The notes under the pieces are model-generated. The model ran no database searches, was not told the DNA's origin, and was given only the letters and a program-made list of their open reading frames with translations. Made by a program: the position numbers and the translations under genes. 47,410 nt of DNA from Dactylosporangium siamense (GTDB taxonomy: Bacteria; Actinomycetota; Actinomycetes; Mycobacteriales; Micromonosporaceae): positions 1 through 47,410 of the forward strand of contig NZ_BONQ01000104.1 in the NCBI RefSeq assembly GCF_016862795.1. Reading direction: 5' to 3'. Below are positions 22,155 to 30,011 of this stretch, one piece after another (within the stretch, counting starts at the first letter, position 1; the number at the start of each line of letters is the position of its first letter).

Positions 22155-22210
22155 CCGTGATCCGGAAGACTTTGTGCACCACCGGGTGCCCAAGGTCTTC
22201 CGGATCACGG
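22155..22210. terminator. 26-bp-arm palindrome between convergent genes
   Basis: The arms 22155-22180 and 22185-22210 pair over 26 positions with one mismatch and one G-T pair around the loop ACCG. The outer 16 pairs (CCGTGATCCGGAAGAC) are perfect. It lies between the radical-SAM gene and the convergent CYTH gene and can stop transcription both ways. It is much longer than a simple terminator needs and could be a dispersed repeat element. Confidence 0.8.
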
Positions 22211-22211
22211 C

Positions 22212-22769
22212 TCAGAACAGCAGCTCGCGGGCGTCGGGGCGGCCGTGGTCGCGCAGCCATTCGGCGGCCAGCTCGGCGTAGTTGCGCGGCTCGGGCGGGC
22301 CGATCAGGCCCTCCACCTGCTGGCGGGCGGCCGCGATGCCGGCCGGGTCGCCCTCGAACTCCGCGTAGCCGCCCAGCTCCGGCAGCTCGTCGACGGCGAT
22401 CACCAGCTCGGTGCCGCGCCGGAACTCGCGGCGCCGTTTCGCCAGCCGCCAGACCAGGATCAGGCCCTGCCGGGCGAACGCGTCCCGGACCTCGCCGGTG
22501 GCGGGGAACTCCACCTCGACCCGCCGGTAGGTGCCGTCGTCGGCGCCGGTGCGGGGCCCCTTGAACCCGGCGGTCGCGACGCCGTCGACCACTCGCAGGC
22601 GCGCCACCAGGTCCTGCCCGCGCAGGCGGCCGTCGGGGGTGTCGTAGTACTCGTCGAGCTGCTCCTGCTCCGGTGTGCCCCGGAACCCGAGCGCCTCGAG
22701 CCGGTCGACGAGGGCGGCCGGGTCCGGCACGCGGTGCTTGCTCTCGACCTCGTGCACCCCGCCGGCCAC
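22212..22769 (-). CDS. CYTH-domain protein (class IV adenylate cyclase / triphosphatase-like)
   Basis: About 185 residues of the CYTH fold, a beta-barrel that binds triphosphates with divalent metals. The signature ExExK is near the N-terminus (Glu7, Glu9, Lys11 in HEVESKHRV), and later strands carry the typical charged residues (RLRVVDG, FKGPR, RRVEVEFPATGE, RREFRRG, ELGGYAEFEG). Members include CyaB-type adenylate cyclases, thiamine triphosphatases and inorganic triphosphatases. The GTG at 22769 or at 22757 is the likely start because the motif must be near the N-terminus; neither has a strong ribosome binding site. The longer open frame upstream is not supported. Confidence 0.82.
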   Translation of the reverse strand: MAGGVHEVESKHRVPDPAALVDRLEALGFRGTPEQEQLDEYYDTPDGRLRGQDLVARLRVVDGVATAGFKGPRTGADDGTYRRVEVEFPATGEVRDAFARQGLILVWRLAKRRREFRRGTELVIAVDELPELGGYAEFEGDPAGIAAARQQVEGLIGPPEPRNYAELAAEWLRDHGRPDARELLF

Positions 22770-22810
22770 GCACCCATCGTAGTGCCGGGAAGCTCCGACA
22801 GGCTCCCGCG

Positions 22811-23147
22811 ATGGCCGTGCTGGTCGACACCCGGGGCTCTCGCCCGCCGACTCGGCCGGGGCCATCCTCACCGCGCTCAGCACCGCCTCGTCACCCACTG
22901 CCGTCAAGGTCGCCGCTGGGACGGGCCGAACGCGGCGATCGGGTTCAACGCCGACCACGCGGATCACCCGCGGGCCCGGGCCGGGCGTGCCGGGTCGCTG
23001 CGCACGGTGATCCGCGCGTCGATCGACGCCGGCCTCGGCGACCCGGCGCTCACCCCTGAGTCGCTCGCCCCGCGGCACTTCTCCCGCCGCTTCCGTGCGG
23101 CCTACGGCATGACACCCGCCGAGTGGTGCCGCCGCCACCCTGCCTAG
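22811..23147 (+). pseudogene. decayed AraC-family regulator
   Basis: Pieces of an AraC-type regulator lie in more than one frame. The ATG at 22811 opens MAVLVDTRG, whose continuation (SPADSAGAILTALST) is only readable one base off. A later frame has WDGPNAAIGFNADH, then ASIDAGLGDPALTPESLA and the C-terminal helix-turn-helix remnant HFSRRFRAAYGMTPAEW. The middle of a normal 300-residue AraC protein is missing. This is best explained by frameshift plus deletion. Its end overlaps the MerR-type gene by 4 bp. Confidence 0.6.
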
Positions 23148-24055
23148 GTTGATCCGCCGGGATGCCGGTGTGCGCGCATCGCCGCGAGCAGCCACGTGAA
23201 GGCCGGCACGGCCGGTGGTCCGGCGTCGGTGCCGTTGAGTGCGGCGAGAAGCTGCCAGTACCGCTCGACGCGGGGATCGGCGACCAGCTCCAGCCAGGTG
23301 ACGAGCGCGGCGGCCTCCCCGGCCGGCAGGTCCGCCGGGACGATCCGGTCGAGGGCGGCCCGCCCCTCGACGGAGTCGGGGGTGACGCCGCGCTCGACGG
23401 CGCCGCCGGCGTGGGTGAGCACCAGCGGCCGGATGGTCAACCCGAAGTTCAGGTCGTCGCCGGTGCCGCTGCGCACCATCGTGCGGATCCTGCCCTGGAA
23501 GCCCTGGTCGGCGACCAGCTCGGCGAGGTCCAGCCAGGCGTCGAGCTGCTCGGCGGTCGGCTCCGCGGGCAGCTCCCGCATCCACCCGGCCACGACCGCG
23601 GCGTCCGGGTCCGTGGCACCGTCGAACGCGGTGCCGACGAAGTCGTCGATGATGCGCTGGCGCTGCTGCGCGGACAGCTTGGCAAGCCGGTTCATCAGGG
23701 TCATCTCCTCGGTGCTGCTGCCCCGGCGGGCGACGGTGTCCAGGACGGCCCGGCGCACCCGCAGCGTGCGCAGCTGCGCGTCCAGGGCCTTGACGTGGGT
23801 GGCGGCGAGCTCGGCGAGGGTGACCTGCCGGTCCAGCAGGGCCCGCACGGCCTCGAGGCCGAGGCCGAGGTCGCGCAGGGTGAGGATCAGCTCCAGCCGG
23901 GCGACGGCCGTCGCGTCATAGCGCCGGTATCCGCCGCCGGACCGGTCGACCGGCGGCAGCACGCCGCTGTCCGACCAGAACCGCACGGTCCGCGCCGGCA
24001 CCCCGGCGCGCCGCGCGAGCTGTCCGATCGTGTAGAGCCCCGCCTCGCTGTCCAC
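23144..24055 (-). CDS. MerR-family transcriptional regulator
   Basis: A 303-residue MerR-type regulator with the winged helix-turn-helix at the N-terminus (YTIGQLARRAGVPARTVRFW, then SGGGYRRYDATAVARLELI) and a dimerisation helix. The C-terminal domain of about 180 residues (from TLMNRLAKLSAQQRQRIIDD) is long and lacks cysteines for metal sensing, so a drug or small-molecule sensor is likely. It is convergent with the AraC remnant. No clear target gene lies next to it. Confidence 0.87.
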   Translation of the reverse strand: MDSEAGLYTIGQLARRAGVPARTVRFWSDSGVLPPVDRSGGGYRRYDATAVARLELILTLRDLGLGLEAVRALLDRQVTLAELAATHVKALDAQLRTLRVRRAVLDTVARRGSSTEEMTLMNRLAKLSAQQRQRIIDDFVGTAFDGATDPDAAVVAGWMRELPAEPTAEQLDAWLDLAELVADQGFQGRIRTMVRSGTGDDLNFGLTIRPLVLTHAGGAVERGVTPDSVEGRAALDRIVPADLPAGEAAALVTWLELVADPRVERYWQLLAALNGTDAGPPAVPAFTWLLAAMRAHRHPGGST

Positions 24056-24114
24056 GGACCGAGTCTGCGGGTTCCACCGGGTGGAACCTCAAGCGGCCCA
24101 GCTGCAACAGCCGC

Positions 24115-24804
24115 TCATGTTCCGTCGGTGCGGGTCGCCTTCGCGTGCTCGGCGACCTGCCGGAGCTGCTCGGGCGGCAGCGGTGCGAGGTCCTTCATCA
24201 GCCGCCCGCGCTGGCTCGGGGGCTTGGTCCGGTCCGCTTCGCGCAGCGCCGGCGTGATCTCGTCCACGCGGCCGACGATCGCCAGGAAGTCGCCGTGCCG
24301 CAGGCTCAGCGCGTCGGCGACGCGCAGGACGAACCGGGTCTCGATGATGTCCGCGGCCGGCCTGCCGTCGATGCCGTCGTTGGTGAGGCGGCTGATGGTG
24401 GTCGCGGCCAGCCCGGAATCCTCCGCGACCCACCGTCTCGACATGTTGCGCACGTGCATCAGCCGGCCGACCACCCCGCCGACCGTCACCGGGTCCAGCG
24501 CCGGCCACGGGGGCGTTCCGGCCCGGTCCGGGGCCGCGGGCAGGGACCGCACGAACCCTCCCAACGCGGCCAGGGTCTCCTCGCTGGCATCCCAGGTGGC
24601 TGACCTGATCCGGGCGAGTTCGGTGGTGGCGTCGGCGGTCGTGGCCGGCAGGTAGGCGCCGGGGATCTCGGCGCCGCCGATGGCGAGCAGGTCGGCCGGA
24701 TGCAGGTCGAGGACCGGCGCGAGGGCGACCAGCGTGGCCGGGCTCACCGCAGGGGTGGGGACACCGTGGTGGGCGCACAGCCGCTCCAACGGTGTTCCGT
24801 CCAT
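24115..24804 (-). CDS. XRE-family helix-turn-helix regulator
   Basis: A 229-residue protein with a central Xre-type helix-turn-helix (about 110-165: VGRLMHVRNMSRRWVAEDSG then ATTISRLTNDG). The N-terminal 45 residues look like the second half of another Xre domain (SPATLVALAPVLDLHPADLL). The C-terminal tail contains LMKDLAPLPPEQLRQVAEHA, as in some actinobacterial Xre regulators. The mRNA seems leaderless. The target is unknown. Confidence 0.8.
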   Translation of the reverse strand: MDGTPLERLCAHHGVPTPAVSPATLVALAPVLDLHPADLLAIGGAEIPGAYLPATTADATTELARIRSATWDASEETLAALGGFVRSLPAAPDRAGTPPWPALDPVTVGGVVGRLMHVRNMSRRWVAEDSGLAATTISRLTNDGIDGRPAADIIETRFVLRVADALSLRHGDFLAIVGRVDEITPALREADRTKPPSQRGRLMKDLAPLPPEQLRQVAEHAKATRTDGT

Positions 24805-24811
24805 GCGTGCA

Positions 24812-24817
24812 AAACTA
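24812..24817 (-). promoter_or_regulatory. -10 box of a probable leaderless transcript (XRE gene)
   Basis: On the minus strand TAGTTT lies 7 nt before the ATG at 24804, and no ribosome binding site is seen. This is the usual layout of leaderless actinobacterial genes. Confidence 0.5.
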
Positions 24818-24858
24818 CCCGCGCCGCCGGGATTCGCCTTCTGACGTATGTCGCGGGG

Positions 24859-25023
24859 GTGGGTGCCGGGCCGGCCGACGACCGGGCCGCCGAGTTGGTG
24901 CGGATGCAGGTGGCCGCGCTGGTCGGCGGCACGGTCATCGCCGCCCGCCTGCGCCGCCGCCAGATCGCGGCCCGACCCGGCGGCGGCCTCATCGACCTGA
25001 GCGCCGACGTCCGCCCGGCGTGA
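24859..25023 (+). CDS. possible small hypothetical protein or gene remnant
   Basis: An open frame of 54 codons from a GTG, reading GAGPADDRAAELVRMQVAAL and ending in GGGLIDLSADVRPA, has the amino-acid make-up of real coding DNA. It has no recognised domain and no good ribosome binding site. It may be a short gene or the end of a lost one. The rest of this 232-bp gap holds only the promoter of the XRE gene. Confidence 0.3.
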   Translation: MGAGPADDRAAELVRMQVAALVGGTVIAARLRRRQIAARPGGGLIDLSADVRPA

Positions 25024-25036
25024 GGCCGCCGTTTGC

Positions 25037-25750
25037 TCAGACGCAGTCCCAGAAGAAGCGTCCCTCCCGCTGGTCCTCGCTCAGCAGCGCGTATCCGGTG
25101 CCACCGCCGAAGTTGAGGGCGTAGGCGTCCTCATCGCAGCCCTCGGCGCCGTCCAGCTGGAAGAAGAACTGCCAGGCCGGGTCGATGACGGTGGTCCAGG
25201 GTTGCCAGAACAGCGGTTTCCCGCCGGCGTAGCTGCGCCGCAGCAACCCGTTTCCGGAGCCGTCGTCGGCGGTGTCGCCGCGCAGTGCGGCTTCCTGGGT
25301 GTCGATTTCGCGGTGGTACAGCGAAAGCGAAGCCCCCGTGAACGGCCGGGCGTCCACGTGCAGCTCGACGGGAACCCGGTCGGTCCACGTCGCCCCGCGG
25401 CGCCACAGCGACGGGCCGGTCGGCTGGCGGAGGCCGGTGACGAACGCCGGCACGCGGCCGCCGGGCTGCACCAGCAACGCGTTCTCGCCGGCCTCCGGTT
25501 CGAACGTCGGCGCCATGGACGCGTCGTCCTGCGTGATGAACAGGTAGCTCATTCGCGGCGCGGGACCCGGGAGCGGGAACTGCCCGACGAACGTCATCGG
25601 CAGCCCCGACTCGGCGGAGACCGGCCAGAGCGGCTCGTCCAGCCAGAAGGGCCGGCCGCCGAGCTTGGCCACCGGCGCGTCGATCGGCGCGGTGGCCGGG
25701 CGGAACGTCAGCTCGAGCGGGGTGTCCGGGCGGTGCGGGGACTGCCACAT
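25037..25750 (-). CDS. DUF1963/YwqG-like protein
   Basis: A 237-residue protein of the DUF1963 (YwqG-like) type. The N-terminal AKLGGRPFWLDEPLWPV and the C-terminal WQFFFQLDG, NFGGGTGYALLSEDQREGRF and WDCV are typical for the group, in which many members start with a 'lGG.P' strand and end with a short beta segment. It is soluble, with no signal peptide. The function of the family is not established. It lies 10 nt downstream of the TIM-barrel gene in the same direction, so the two are probably cotranscribed. Confidence 0.75.
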   Translation of the reverse strand: MWQSPHRPDTPLELTFRPATAPIDAPVAKLGGRPFWLDEPLWPVSAESGLPMTFVGQFPLPGPAPRMSYLFITQDDASMAPTFEPEAGENALLVQPGGRVPAFVTGLRQPTGPSLWRRGATWTDRVPVELHVDARPFTGASLSLYHREIDTQEAALRGDTADDGSGNGLLRRSYAGGKPLFWQPWTTVIDPAWQFFFQLDGAEGCDEDAYALNFGGGTGYALLSEDQREGRFFWDCV

Positions 25751-25760
25751 CCGCGGAAGG

Positions 25761-26789
25761 CTACCGGCCGTAGTAGCCGGCGATGGCGGCGAAGGCGGCC
25801 TTCGGTTCCCAGGGCATGTCGGGGTACGTGGTGCCGTGCCGGTCCTCGTACACCTTGACGATGCCGTAGCTGGCGAGGTCCAGGTCGTCGCGCGCGGGGG
25901 CGTCGGGGCGGTGCGGGTGGTCGTACAGCGCGAACAGGAACACGAAGGCGGTGTCGACGCCCGCCGCGTCGAAGACCTCCAGCAGCTCGCGGATGTAGGC
26001 GGCCTGGCCGGCCTCGTCGCGCACGTGGTCGCCGTCGAGCCGGACCGGGCCGTGTTCGTCGTGCTCGACGATGTCGAGGCCGTGCGCGCCGCGGTCGCCG
26101 GCGCCGCGGTAGGTGGCGGCGCCGAACTCGGTGATGGCGACCGGCTTGCCCTGCAGCGCCGGGTCGCGCATGCCCTGGGCGACCATCCCGGCGAAGTTGT
26201 CGGCGATCGCGGCGGAACGGTAGACGTCCATGGAAACGATGTCGAACGGGGTCCAGTCGACCCGGTCGATGGGCACGGAGGCGTAGGTGATCCGGCCGCC
26301 GAACCGTTCCCGGACCGTGGTCACGGCGCGCGCGAGGAAGTCGTTGACGCGGGTGCCGACCTCGCCGATGATCTCGCGGAGCCGGTCGGGCCGGGTCAGC
26401 ACCGCGAGCCGCTGTTCGAGGGTGTCGCCGGGCAGGAAGCCCTGGTTCATGATGCTGAGCTCGGCGCCGGTCACGAAAACGATGTCGCCGCCGCGGTGCC
26501 GGAGCCGCTCCGCCCGTTCCGCGCAATCGGCGAAGAGCGCCAGCGTCGCCTCCGGCGTCATCTCCAGTGGGTACGGCGAGTACCACACCTCTAGGCCCAG
26601 CGCGACGGCGAGCGACGCGGCGAGGTCGATCCGGTCCGGGTCGCCGCCGGTCACGCGGACCGCGGTGCAGCGCAGGTCGTCGCGGATGATCTGCAACTCC
26701 CGCCCGACCAGGTCAGGGTCGAACCGGCGGCGCGAGTTCACGCCGTACCGGACGAAACCGGTGTCGTAGGTGATGCCGTTGCCTCGCAC
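25761..26789 (-). CDS. TIM-barrel glycosidase-like protein ('abortive infection'-named family)
   Basis: A 342-residue soluble protein. It follows a group often labelled 'abortive phage infection protein' in actinobacterial genomes (GITYDTGF at the start, AVRVTGGDPDRIDLAA, FADCAERAERLRHRGGDIVFVTGAE in parts). The pattern is that of a (beta/alpha)8 barrel: the Glu in FVTGAELS and the Glu in VAITEFGAATYRGAG sit where clan GH-A acid/base and nucleophile lie. The name as a phage-defence protein is not supported by sequence. The GTG at 26789 follows AGGAAGG at 7 nt and is the start. It is divergent from a TetR gene that probably controls it. Confidence 0.75.
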   Translation of the reverse strand: MRGNGITYDTGFVRYGVNSRRRFDPDLVGRELQIIRDDLRCTAVRVTGGDPDRIDLAASLAVALGLEVWYSPYPLEMTPEATLALFADCAERAERLRHRGGDIVFVTGAELSIMNQGFLPGDTLEQRLAVLTRPDRLREIIGEVGTRVNDFLARAVTTVRERFGGRITYASVPIDRVDWTPFDIVSMDVYRSAAIADNFAGMVAQGMRDPALQGKPVAITEFGAATYRGAGDRGAHGLDIVEHDEHGPVRLDGDHVRDEAGQAAYIRELLEVFDAAGVDTAFVFLFALYDHPHRPDAPARDDLDLASYGIVKVYEDRHGTTYPDMPWEPKAAFAAIAGYYGR

Positions 26790-26817
26790 GCGTCTGCCTT
26801 CCTGCAAAATTGGGTAC

Positions 26818-26840
26818 TTGACGTACCGTATTTTGACGTA
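26818..26840. promoter_or_regulatory. candidate TetR operator (direct repeat TTGACGTA)
   Basis: TTGACGTA occurs at 26818-26825 and 26833-26840, 15 bp apart, with a GTAC...GTAC symmetry at the left end. It lies between the TIM-barrel gene and the divergent TetR gene, and one copy could also provide a -35 box. It is a reasonable binding site of that regulator. Confidence 0.5.
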
Positions 26841-26882
26841 GGGCCGCGGTCAAGTCGATGCTGGGGAGGAATGGAGGACGAG

Positions 26883-27476
26883 ATGCCGGACGGCCCGACG
26901 ACACAGACCCGGCGGCGGGGCGCGACCCTGGAGGCCGCGATCCTCGACGCCGCCGCCGGCGAGCTCACCGAAAACGGTTACGCGGGCCTGACCATGGACC
27001 GGGTCGCCAAGCGGGCGGGCACCAACAAGAACGCCATCTACCGCCGCTGGCCCGACCGGCTGGCGCTCGGCGTCGCCGCGTACCGGCAGCTCGCCACCAC
27101 GATCGAGCCGCCCGACACCGGGGCGCTGCGCGAGGACGCCCTGGAGCTGCTGCGCCGGGCGAACCGGCACTGGAGCTCGCCGCTCGGCGCGATCCTGCGC
27201 GAGCTGCTGACCGCCGCCGGGGGAGCGCAGCACCTGCTGGCGCAGCTGCCCGGGCAGTCCACCGACGCGATGACCGCGATGTGGCTGACCGTCCTCGGCC
27301 GCGCCGTCGCCCGCGGCGAGGCCGGCCCGGCGGCGCTGCACCCCCGCGTCGCCACCGTCGCGGTCGTCCTGCTGCGCAACGAGTTCGTCACCCGTGGGGT
27401 GCCCACCGCGCCCGACGACGTGCTCGTCGACATCGTCGATGAGGTGTACCTGCCGCTGGTGCGTGCCCGCAATTAG
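26883..27476 (+). CDS. TetR-family transcriptional regulator
   Basis: A TetR regulator of about 197 residues. The helix-turn-helix is GLTMDRVAKRAGTNKNAIYR followed by RWPDRLAL. The ATG at 26883 follows GGAGG at 5 nt; an ATG at 26871 has the ribosome binding site too close. The C-terminal domain is typical of TetR_C groups with GAILRELLTAAG. It is divergent from the TIM-barrel/DUF1963-like pair, which it may repress. Confidence 0.88.
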   Translation: MPDGPTTQTRRRGATLEAAILDAAAGELTENGYAGLTMDRVAKRAGTNKNAIYRRWPDRLALGVAAYRQLATTIEPPDTGALREDALELLRRANRHWSSPLGAILRELLTAAGGAQHLLAQLPGQSTDAMTAMWLTVLGRAVARGEAGPAALHPRVATVAVVLLRNEFVTRGVPTAPDDVLVDIVDEVYLPLVRARN

Positions 27477-27478
27477 GG

Positions 27479-27600
27479 ACGGACACCCGGGGCGGCGTCG
27501 TCGCGATCGCCCTGGCGATCGGGCTGCGGTCGTGGCCGCTGGTGATCGCGGCCGCCGGGCTCGGCGGCATGTTCCGGCGCGGCCGGCATTGCCCCCGCCG
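27479..27600 (+). pseudogene. remnant of a membrane-protein gene
   Basis: Directly after the TetR gene the frame TDTRGGVVAIALAIGLRSWP then LVIAAAGLGGMFRRGRH can be read. It has one strongly hydrophobic helix-like stretch and no start codon, and its continuation runs into the convergent gene. It recalls the last helix of a small transporter such as AzlD, but it is too short to assign. Confidence 0.25.
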
Positions 27601-27605
27601 GCGTC

Positions 27606-28535
27606 CTACCCGGCGGTGGCGGTCCGGGTGTCGAGGTAGACGGCCAGGCCGTCGAGGAGGCGGTCCAGGCCGAACCCGAACAGCCGGTCCAGGTCCAGGT
27701 CGAAGTTGTCGAGCTCGACCAGCTGCTCGAAGAACGGCACGTCGGGCGGCAGCTCCGCGCCGCCGAAGCCGCGGTCCATCCACTCGTTGCCGGTGATCCC
27801 GGTCTCCCGCTGGGCGTCCGCCTCGGCCTCGAGACCCGTGGCGAGGCCGCGCACGTAGCTGAACAGCAGCAGGTGCACGTGGAGCCGGTCGGACATCGAC
27901 AGCGGCGTGCCGTCGAGGGCGGCCAGGACCCACTCGGTGAACCTGAGCCCGTTCATCGCCGGCTGGGGGCGGGTCAGCGACATCGTCGGCGCGAGCCACG
28001 GATGCCGCCGGCACACCCGCCACAGCAGCCGCGCGGCCAGCTCGAGCCGGTTCCGCCAGCCCGGTGGCGGCGGGACCGGCAGCGGCATCGTGCCGACCGC
28101 GAAGTCGATCATGAACAGGGTGAGGTCGTCCTTGCTCGGCACGTGGCTGTACAGCGACATGGTCGCCACCCCGAGCTCGGCGGCGATCCGGCGCATCGAC
28201 ACCTCCGCGATGCCCTCGGTGTCGGCGATGCCGATCGCGGTGGCCACGATCCGGGCCCGGGTCAGCTCGGCGACGTCCCGGCGCTCCGGCCCGCTCCGGC
28301 GGCGGGCAACGGGTCCGGCGCCGGTGACGACGGTGCCGATGCCCGGCCGGACCGTCGTGAGGCCGTCGCGCCGCAGGACCGCCAGGGCCTTGGTCGCGGT
28401 GGCGATCGCGACGCCCCACTGGCGGGTGATCTGCCGGGCGGACGGCACCAGGTCACCGGGCGCGAGGTCCCCGGTCTCGATGCGCCGGCGGATGTCCGCG
28501 GCGACCTGGCGGTAGGGCGGTTCGGGGTCGGTCAC
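27606..28535 (-). CDS. GntR-TetR fusion regulator
   Basis: A 309-residue regulator with two DNA-binding domains. Residues 1-74 are a GntR winged helix (PPYRQVAADIRRRIETGDL, then SARQITRQWGVAIATATKAL, ending GIGTVVTG). Residues 85-135 are a TetR helix-turn-helix (SMRRIAAELGVATMSLYSHV), followed by a TetR_C-type ligand domain. This double-headed layout is common in actinobacteria next to oxygenases or exporters. The GTG at 28535 starts 6 nt after TGTACT on its strand, so the mRNA may be leaderless. It faces an FAD monooxygenase gene and two identical operator half-elements lie between them. Confidence 0.9.
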   Translation of the reverse strand: MTDPEPPYRQVAADIRRRIETGDLAPGDLVPSARQITRQWGVAIATATKALAVLRRDGLTTVRPGIGTVVTGAGPVARRRSGPERRDVAELTRARIVATAIGIADTEGIAEVSMRRIAAELGVATMSLYSHVPSKDDLTLFMIDFAVGTMPLPVPPPPGWRNRLELAARLLWRVCRRHPWLAPTMSLTRPQPAMNGLRFTEWVLAALDGTPLSMSDRLHVHLLLFSYVRGLATGLEAEADAQRETGITGNEWMDRGFGGAELPPDVPFFEQLVELDNFDLDLDRLFGFGLDRLLDGLAVYLDTRTATAG

Positions 28536-28537
28536 GG

Positions 28538-28588
28538 TACTAGTACACCAGACCGCCCGACCTGGCGTTCTACCCAGGTGTACTAGTA
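28538..28588. promoter_or_regulatory. twin operators between regulator and monooxygenase
   Basis: TACTAGTACACC (28538-28549) and its exact reverse complement GGTGTACTAGTA (28577-28588) form a 12-bp inverted repeat. Each copy has its own local palindrome around ACTAGT (GTACTAGTAC is perfect in the first). Their centres are about 43 bp apart, near four helix turns. One covers the regulator start region and the other lies just upstream of the monooxygenase -35 box. Confidence 0.75.
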
Positions 28589-28592
28589 ACGA

Positions 28593-28622
28593 TTGCCAGC
28601 ATTTCCAGGGCGTGGATAGCCT
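28593..28622 (+). promoter_or_regulatory. monooxygenase promoter
   Basis: TTGCCA (28593-28598) is followed after 18 bp by TAGCCT (28617-28622). It reads into the FAD monooxygenase gene and is flanked upstream by one of the twin operators. Confidence 0.6.
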
Positions 28623-28668
28623 GCTGATGGTGCTTCGTACGCAGTACACAACGATCGGGGGAGACGAC

Positions 28669-29874
28669 ATGCGGGTGCTCATTTCCGGCGCTGGGATCGC
28701 GGGGCCGGCGCTGGCGTTCTGGCTGCACCGGCACGGGATCGCCGCGACCGTCGTGGAACGCTCCCCGGCCCCGCGCCCCGGCGGGCAGGCCGTCGACATC
28801 CGCGGCGCCGCCCGCGCCGTCGTCGACCGGATGGGCCTGATGCCGGCGGTGCGGGCGGCCCGCGTCGACGAGCGCGGCATCGCCACGGTCGACGCCCAGG
28901 GCCGGCGGACGTCCGAGATGCCGGCCGACGCGTTCGGCGGTGAAGGCTTCATCGCCGAGATCGAGCTGCCGCGCGGCGACCTGGCCGCGATCCTGCACGA
29001 GGCGACCCGCGACGACGTCGAATACCGGTTCGGCGACCGGATCACGGCACTGCGGCAACCGTCGCAGGGCGGCGTCGCCGTCGACTTCGCCGGCGGCGGC
29101 ACGGAACACTTCGACCTCGTGGTCGGCGCGGACGGCGTGCGCTCGGGGGTGCGCGGGCTCGCGTTCGGCCCGGAGGAGTCCTACGTGCGGCCGCTCGGCG
29201 GCTACATCGCCTACTTCAGCGTCCCGGACCCCGGCGACCTGGAGCACTGGGTGCTGATGCACAACGCGCCCGGCGGCGTGACCGCCGGCATCCGCCCGGA
29301 GCGCGGTGGCACCGCGAAGGCGTACCTGGGCTTCACCTGCGCCGAGCCCGGCGTCGAACGGCGCCCGGCGCACGAGCAGCGGCGGCTGCTGACCGAGCGC
29401 TTCGCCGGGGTCGGCTGGCGGGTGCCAGCGCTGCTCGAGGCGATGCCGGCGGCCACCGACTTCGTCTTCGACGCCCTGTGCCAGGTGCGGGTGGAGCGCT
29501 GGACCCGGGGACGGGTCGTGCTGCTCGGCGACGCCGGCTACTGCGGTTCGCCGCTCGCGGGCCTGGGCACCAGCATGGCGCTCGTGGGCGCGTACGTGCT
29601 CGCCGGCGAACTGGCCGGGACCGCCGACGTCGCGGCCGCGTGCGACGCCTACCAGGACCGGCTGGCGGCCTATGTGGCCGCGGGCACGCAGCTGCCGCCG
29701 GGCGGCATGCGCGGGTACGCGCCGCGGAGCGCGACGATGATCCGGCTCCGGTCGCTGTCGATGCGGATGATGCTGCGCTGGCCGATGCGGCAGCTCCTCG
29801 CGGGGCAGTTCGCCAAGGCCGGCGCCATCGACCTGCCCGACTACACCCCACCCCTGCGGGCGGTGGAGTTCTAG
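28669..29874 (+). CDS. FAD-dependent monooxygenase (PHBH/TetX-like)
   Basis: A 401-residue flavoprotein monooxygenase. The N-terminal GAGIAGPALAFWLHRHG (GxGxxG) binds the ADP part of FAD, VVGADGVRSGVR is the second FAD/NAD(P)H motif (DG), and GRVVLLGDAGYCGSPLAG is the third (GD). The family includes p-hydroxybenzoate hydroxylase, aromatic polyketide oxygenases and the tetracycline-degrading TetX. The regulator in front of it fits induction by an aromatic or antibiotic-like substrate. The ATG at 28669 follows GGGGGAGA; an earlier in-frame ATG at 28612 lies in the promoter. Confidence 0.9.
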   Translation: MRVLISGAGIAGPALAFWLHRHGIAATVVERSPAPRPGGQAVDIRGAARAVVDRMGLMPAVRAARVDERGIATVDAQGRRTSEMPADAFGGEGFIAEIELPRGDLAAILHEATRDDVEYRFGDRITALRQPSQGGVAVDFAGGGTEHFDLVVGADGVRSGVRGLAFGPEESYVRPLGGYIAYFSVPDPGDLEHWVLMHNAPGGVTAGIRPERGGTAKAYLGFTCAEPGVERRPAHEQRRLLTERFAGVGWRVPALLEAMPAATDFVFDALCQVRVERWTRGRVVLLGDAGYCGSPLAGLGTSMALVGAYVLAGELAGTADVAAACDAYQDRLAAYVAAGTQLPPGGMRGYAPRSATMIRLRSLSMRMMLRWPMRQLLAGQFAKAGAIDLPDYTPPLRAVEF

Positions 29875-29916
29875 CCGCGACGCCGCGTGGTCCGGCTGAA
29901 TTTCTTCTCCGCCGAT

Positions 29917-29948
29917 CCCACCCCGGAATCGGTATTTCCGCAGGTGGG
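29917..29948 (+). terminator. terminator after the monooxygenase gene
   Basis: CCCACC and GGTGGG, then CGGAA and TTCCG, form a two-part stem with a 7-nt loop and a small bulge, 43 nt after the stop codon. Confidence 0.55.
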
Positions 29949-30011
29949 CGGCACCATGTGAACATGCTGTTCGCGTTTGCCTGGGCCCGGCCGGAGGGCT
30001 AGGCAGGAACG

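Noticed and set aside
29963-30001. 12-codon leader peptide MLFAFAWARPEG before the NmrA-like gene
   Set aside because: No ribosome binding site or promoter box fits it and no attenuator structure follows; kept only as a note.
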